DNA of 64,000 nt from Nageia nagi (Eukaryota; Pinophyta), in the NCBI GenBank assembly GCA_050084985.1, contig JBITNC010000001.1:63860001-63924000 (forward strand). The letters are read 5' to 3'. A program made the position numbers and the translations under genes. Shown here piece by piece: positions 60,146 to 64,000 of this stretch (position 1 is its first letter; the number at the start of each line of letters is the position of its first letter). Below the pieces are notes generated by a model, which did no database searches, had not been told where the DNA came from, and saw only the letters and a program-made list of their open reading frames with translations.

Positions 60146-60664
60146 GGAAAATTAAACTTTTTTTTAGCAAGTGTATAATATGGTATATGGATTTACTATA
60201 AGCATTTAATTAATTAGGAAAATAAAAAGGAGTAATAGGAAAATAGTAAGCTTGTATATGAAAGAATGGTACATTAAAATTTATTGAATAATGAAATATT
60301 TGGCCAAGGAAAGAAGGTAGTCCAAAAAGGACATAAAATCCTTTTGAGGTCATTAGATTAGAAAAAGAATACATGAAATATAATTCCTTGCATAATGATC
60401 AAGTTTGTAATGGGGTTTTCCTGATCCTCCTCCCTCCTAGTACTTGATTCAATCACCAAGTTCTAAGGGAATGATCGATGTTCAATGTTCAATGCTCAAA
60501 GATCGATGGAGGTGTTCGATGCTTGATGATCATTATTTGAAAATTGATGGATGTGTTTAACAACATGGCAAATAATGACTTTCTAAGTAACAATGTTATA
60601 CTTCATTTGTATTAGGATATGATAAATTATCAAATCATTAAAATTGTATTAATGATGTATTAAT
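58761..60664. other. Unassigned sequence
   Basis: No domain is recognised on either strand. An (AT)n tract lies at 60085-60146. Confidence 0.4.
60085..60146. repeat. (AT)n microsatellite
   Basis: About 60 bases of near-perfect TA dinucleotides with two TATTAT interruptions. Confidence 0.95.
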
Positions 60665-61168
60665 TGAAGGAACTAACACTAACAAGATAATTATTAAACT
60701 ACCAATATCACATGAAAGCTCATAATACACATCTAACAATCTCTCAAATAAGATAATATCACAAAGTAACTCAAGATGTAAAGTGGTTCCTCCAACTAGG
60801 AGTACATCCACTAACTAGATCTTTACTTCAATCAAAATACAACTCTCTTACAATCCTTTTAATCTCAACTCCTACACTTCTATCCTATAGCATAATTTTA
60901 CTCCACTACTGGTGTGTATTCACAAAGAGAGAGCCTTCTATTTATAGGCCAAAATCCCTCTTTGGATCACCTTTTTATCCAATGTACAAAAGCATGACAT
61001 GCACATCCTTTTACCCAAGGGGCATGCTCATGACATGGAGTGTAGGACAAGTTACATTATCATATTCACTTAAATACTTAAGGTATCAAATGATACCTTT
61101 AAATATTAGTGAATTTACATAGAATATTTAATACAATCTTTTACAATAATGCATTATACATTCCAAAA
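60665..61168 (-). repeat. Copia-3 3' LTR (504 bp)
   Basis: On the plus strand it runs TGAAGGAACT ... CATTCCAAAA (expected CCAACA). The TATA box (sense TATAAATAG) lies near 60938-60947. Confidence 0.93.
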
Positions 61169-61182
61169 CTCCCCCTCAATGC
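61169..61182 (-). other. Copia-3 polypurine tract
   Basis: The sense strand GCATTGAGGGGGAG abuts the LTR. Confidence 0.85.
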
Positions 61183-61980
61183 AATATTGGGATAGAGTAA
61201 GTAAGAAAGAAGGAAAAGAGAAAGTAAGAGAGTTCTCCTCCAAATAGATACAACGGAGATGAGAACTTTTTACATATTTGTAAATTAAAAAAACTTTAGT
61301 TTGAGACTCACTACTTTGTCAAATATAATCATTAATCATAATTGATTTCAATGTACATGAAGTAGTTATCCAATTGGAAGTCATGAAGAGTCTCCAAGAG
61401 CTTGCGTACTTGAGGTAAGTAACCTGCAATCTCAAAGGAACTTGCAAGTCATAAGTAGCACAAATAACAAGATTAATTAGATGCATCATATTCATATAAA
61501 CAAGGATAGATGAATCACACCTATGCCATCATGAACTGATCAATGGTGCACTATAAGTCATCATGAAGATGCTATGCTAAAAACTTATAGTCACCTATTG
61601 TATATAAAACATGTGTTGATTATCATTACAAAATAGAGCATGCACATATGAGTTCCTCACATATGGATAACTGAATAGTGCCAAAAGACACATAAGATTT
61701 TCTCACATATGGATAACTAAATAGTGCTAGATTGACCAAAAAATAGAGTATGCACATAGAGTTCTTCACATATGGATAACTAAACAGTGCCAAAAGACAC
61801 ATAAGAGTTCCTCACACATGGATAATTGAATAGTGCAAGATTACCCAATTTGTACAATTTCCTTATGCAAAGCAAACTTACCATGAAGGTATACAACAAA
61901 ATCAACACTATACAGCATAAAATCCTCCTAGGGGTGAAGTTGTCATCACAAATATGAATTCAACATAAGAATTCAAACTT
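61183..61980 (-). repeat. Copia-3 3' region with a tandem repeat of about 110 bp
   Basis: Two units start at about 61630 and 61740, ending near 61850. They hold the same GAGTTCCTCACATATGGATAA half-units as Copia-1. Confidence 0.88.
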
Positions 61981-63495
61981 CACTCCCCCTTGAAGGCAAC
62001 TTCACCAACCTGATAGCATCCCTTAGCTTATAGAATTGAGCTTCTAAGAGAGGCTTGGTGAATAAATAAATGGAGTTCAAGGTGGATGGAAAATACTCCA
62101 GGTGTATGATGCAATCAAGAACCTTCTCCCTGACAAAATGGGTATGGATTTACACATGTTTTGTTCTTTCATGGAACATTGGATTCTTAGCCAAAGAAAT
62201 AGCTGATTGATTATCTGAAGAGATAAAAGATGAGCCATCTTACTCATACCTAATTTCTTTCAAAATATGCCTTAGCCAAATGGCTTCTTGAGCTACAATA
62301 GACATGGTATGATATTCAACTGCTATAGCGAAAAGAGAAATAGTAGGCTGCTTCTTGGAAGCCCAAGAGATAGGACCTGAACCAATGCTAAACACATATG
62401 CAGAAGTTGATTTCCTATCATCTCTATCTCCTCCATAATTAGAATCTAAGAATCCAGAGAGAATAAACAAGGGCAACTTGGAATACTTTAGATCAAGATC
62501 CTTAGTCCCTGCAACATACCTCAAGATTTGCTTAACAACATTAAGATGCTTAACATATAGTTTTTGCATGAATCATGCCATTAGATTCACTATAAAGGCA
62601 ATATTAGACTTGAATATAGTTAAATACAAAAGACTACCAATTAATTACATGTAAGCTATAGCATTAGCTAACTGAGAGTTGGAGCTTAGAGAAATAGTGA
62701 TTCAAGGAGAGACTGGATTGCAACATATCTACACTCCATTCCAAACTTTTACAAGATGTCTGATATATACTTAGATTATTGAGGTAAGTACAATCTTTGT
62801 ATTGATACATTTGCATTCCAAGATAGTAGTGCAAGAGACCAAGATCAATCATTTCAAACATTGCCTTAAGTTTGGATATGCACTCTTGAATGATTTCATC
62901 ATTTTTCCCAGTAATCAAAAGATCATCCACATAAAGGAGAATCAAGACCATGTATTTTATTTGATTGAGCACATATAGATCAGAGTCAAAAAAACACTTG
63001 GAGAATCCAATGTCTACAAAGTACCCTGAAATCTTTCTGTACTAGGCTCAAGGTGCTTGCTTAAGTCCATATAAAGACTTCTTTAGCTTGCATACAAAAG
63101 ACTCTTTGCATTCCATAATAAACCCTTTTGGTTGACTCATGAAGATTTCCACATCTAAGTCACCATTGAGAAATGCACTCTTGACATCAAGTTGAAAAAC
63201 TTTCCATCCTTGAGCTATAGAAAGAGCAAGGATAACTCTCACAGTATGCATCTTTGCCATAAGAGTGAAGGTTTCCTCATAATCTACATCATATTTTTGA
63301 GCAAAACCTTTAGCTACTAACCTTTCTTTGTATTTCTCAATATCTTCTACTGAATTGAACTTAACCTTATAGATCCACTTATTGCCAATCACATTCTTTT
63401 CATTAGGATAAGGAACCAAGTCCCAAGTTTTATTTTTCATAAGCACCTCATACTCGACTTTCATAGCTTCCATCCAGCACTTTTGCTTAGAACTT
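61981..63495 (-). pseudogene. Copia-3 RT and RNase H
   Basis: RT is open for 157 codons (63048-63521), with [53 protein letters not shown] and [11 protein letters not shown] second frame (62664-62972) carries an intact YVDD at 62932-62943 and DLGLLHYYLGMQ. RNase H is open at 62240-62569 (VKQILRYVAGTKDLDLKYS, DSNYGGDRDDRKSTSAYVFS, ISWASKKQPTISLFAIAVEY). This is the best preserved RNase H in the window, yet frameshifts separate the blocks. A purine tract equivalent to that of Copia-2 ends pol at 61982-61995. Confidence 0.9.
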
Positions 63496-64000
63496 ATCTT
63501 ATACCCACTTATCTTATACACACCTTATGGGTAAAGATGAATGGTGTTAAACCTTGGAACTTGTCTTATACCCACTTCATTGTTTGAAAATATTAGTTTA
63601 TGGTTAGTAGGACATAGGTGGTTATTTTTGTCAACACATTTAAAAATATATTATACTGAACAACCACTCAAGGATATTGTTTAATATCCATAGCTCCCCA
63701 AGTTATGGGCATGGGGATGTTGAACCACATGGTGGGACTAGGCGATAGTTATGGATAGGTTAGTACTCATATCCTTGACAAGTGAGTTAGATGGAGGTAG
63801 TAATCGAAAAAATTGCTATTATCAGGTGAGGATAACTAGTAGTCATACCACTTGCAGTTAGCAAATAGGGGTATGATGATTTTTCCATATGTGATGCTAC
63901 CTGCTCATAAGGAAGCTTGCCCAGGACAAGTTAACTGCTCTTATGAGATGGAGAGTTATCATTAGGAGATGATGATTAACTTAGTGAAAGTATGATCTCT
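63496..64000. other. Unassigned right flank
   Basis: It begins with a small direct repeat (CTTATCTTATACCCACTT at about 63495 and CTTGTCTTATACCCACTT at about 63561). No coding domain or LTR end is recognised. Confidence 0.4.

Larger units (their letters stand above)
60665..63495 (-). mobile_element. Copia-3, 5'-truncated copy of the same copia family
   Basis: The 3' LTR, polypurine tract, repeat-bearing 3' region, RNase H and most of RT are present, matching Copia-1 throughout. The match stops within the N-terminus of RT near 63495 (after CWMEAMKVEYE, reading inward), so integrase, protease, gag, leader and 5' LTR are missing. The left flank is TTAAT; no partner duplication is testable. Confidence 0.92.

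Noticed and set aside
60061-60150. (AT)n tract as a replication origin or hairpin terminator
   Set aside because: Simple dinucleotide repeat in plant DNA; nothing else supports a function.
1-64000. tRNA or rRNA genes
   Set aside because: The TGGTATCAGAGC hits are primer-binding sites beside LTRs, and no cloverleaf or rRNA core was recognised.

Overview
The window is repeat-dominated nuclear DNA of a seed plant, probably one with a very large genome such as a gymnosperm. That placement is inferred from the content: several generations of decayed LTR retrotransposons (Ty3/gypsy of the Tat/Athila type, another Ty3 group, and Ty1/copia) fill almost everything, the sequence is AT-rich, nearly every coding frame carries stops or frameshifts, and no intact host gene is recognisable. 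No rRNA, tRNA or CRISPR was found.

Left part (1-18646). A plus-strand Tat-like Ty3 pol fragment (G1, 1-1711) meets a minus-strand Ty3 element (G2, 1753-5522; 1.2-kb LTR at 4310-5522, primer-binding site, gag, deleted protease-RT, RNase H). A scrap of G2 LTR lies at the seam. From 5523 to about 15860 there is mostly unassigned AT-rich sequence with two LTR-like segments, a 24-bp tandem repeat and a few exon-like reading frames. A decayed Tat-type gag (15860-16525), a 94-bp tandem repeat (16949-17300) and the C-terminal half of a Tat integrase (17930-18646) follow.

Central nest (18647-48445). A plus-strand LTR element, called A here, has 1.5-kb LTRs and splits the Tat integrase. Removing it and one target duplication restores the integrase frame between 48446+ and 18646-. 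A carries one long decayed coiled-coil frame and no visible RT. Inside A sit a solo copia LTR (21167-21665, target duplication AATTT) and a full-length copia element on the minus strand (Copia-1, 23661-32049, two 506-bp LTRs, target duplication TGAAC). The 3' LTR of A (32614-33572 and 47875-48445) is split by a 14.3-kb block with a 17-bp target duplication. That block contains a deleted Ty3 element (D) with unusual flanking repeats and a second copia element (Copia-2, 39442-47749).

Right part (48446-64000). The Tat element hosting A, called G0, continues on the minus strand: integrase N-terminus, second RNase H (aRH) and the end of the first RNase H (48446-49768), an unclassified 5-kb AT-rich insertion (49769-54735), then RNase H start and RT (54736-55700). 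Beyond are unassigned sequence, one LTR-like segment, an (AT)n tract and the 3' half of a third copia of the same family (Copia-3, 60665-63495).

Nothing here looks like a working gene set. The window is a stratified record of insertion: G0 is oldest, A is younger, and the copia copies are youngest. LTR divergence agrees: about 6% by hand count for Copia-1, visibly more for A.
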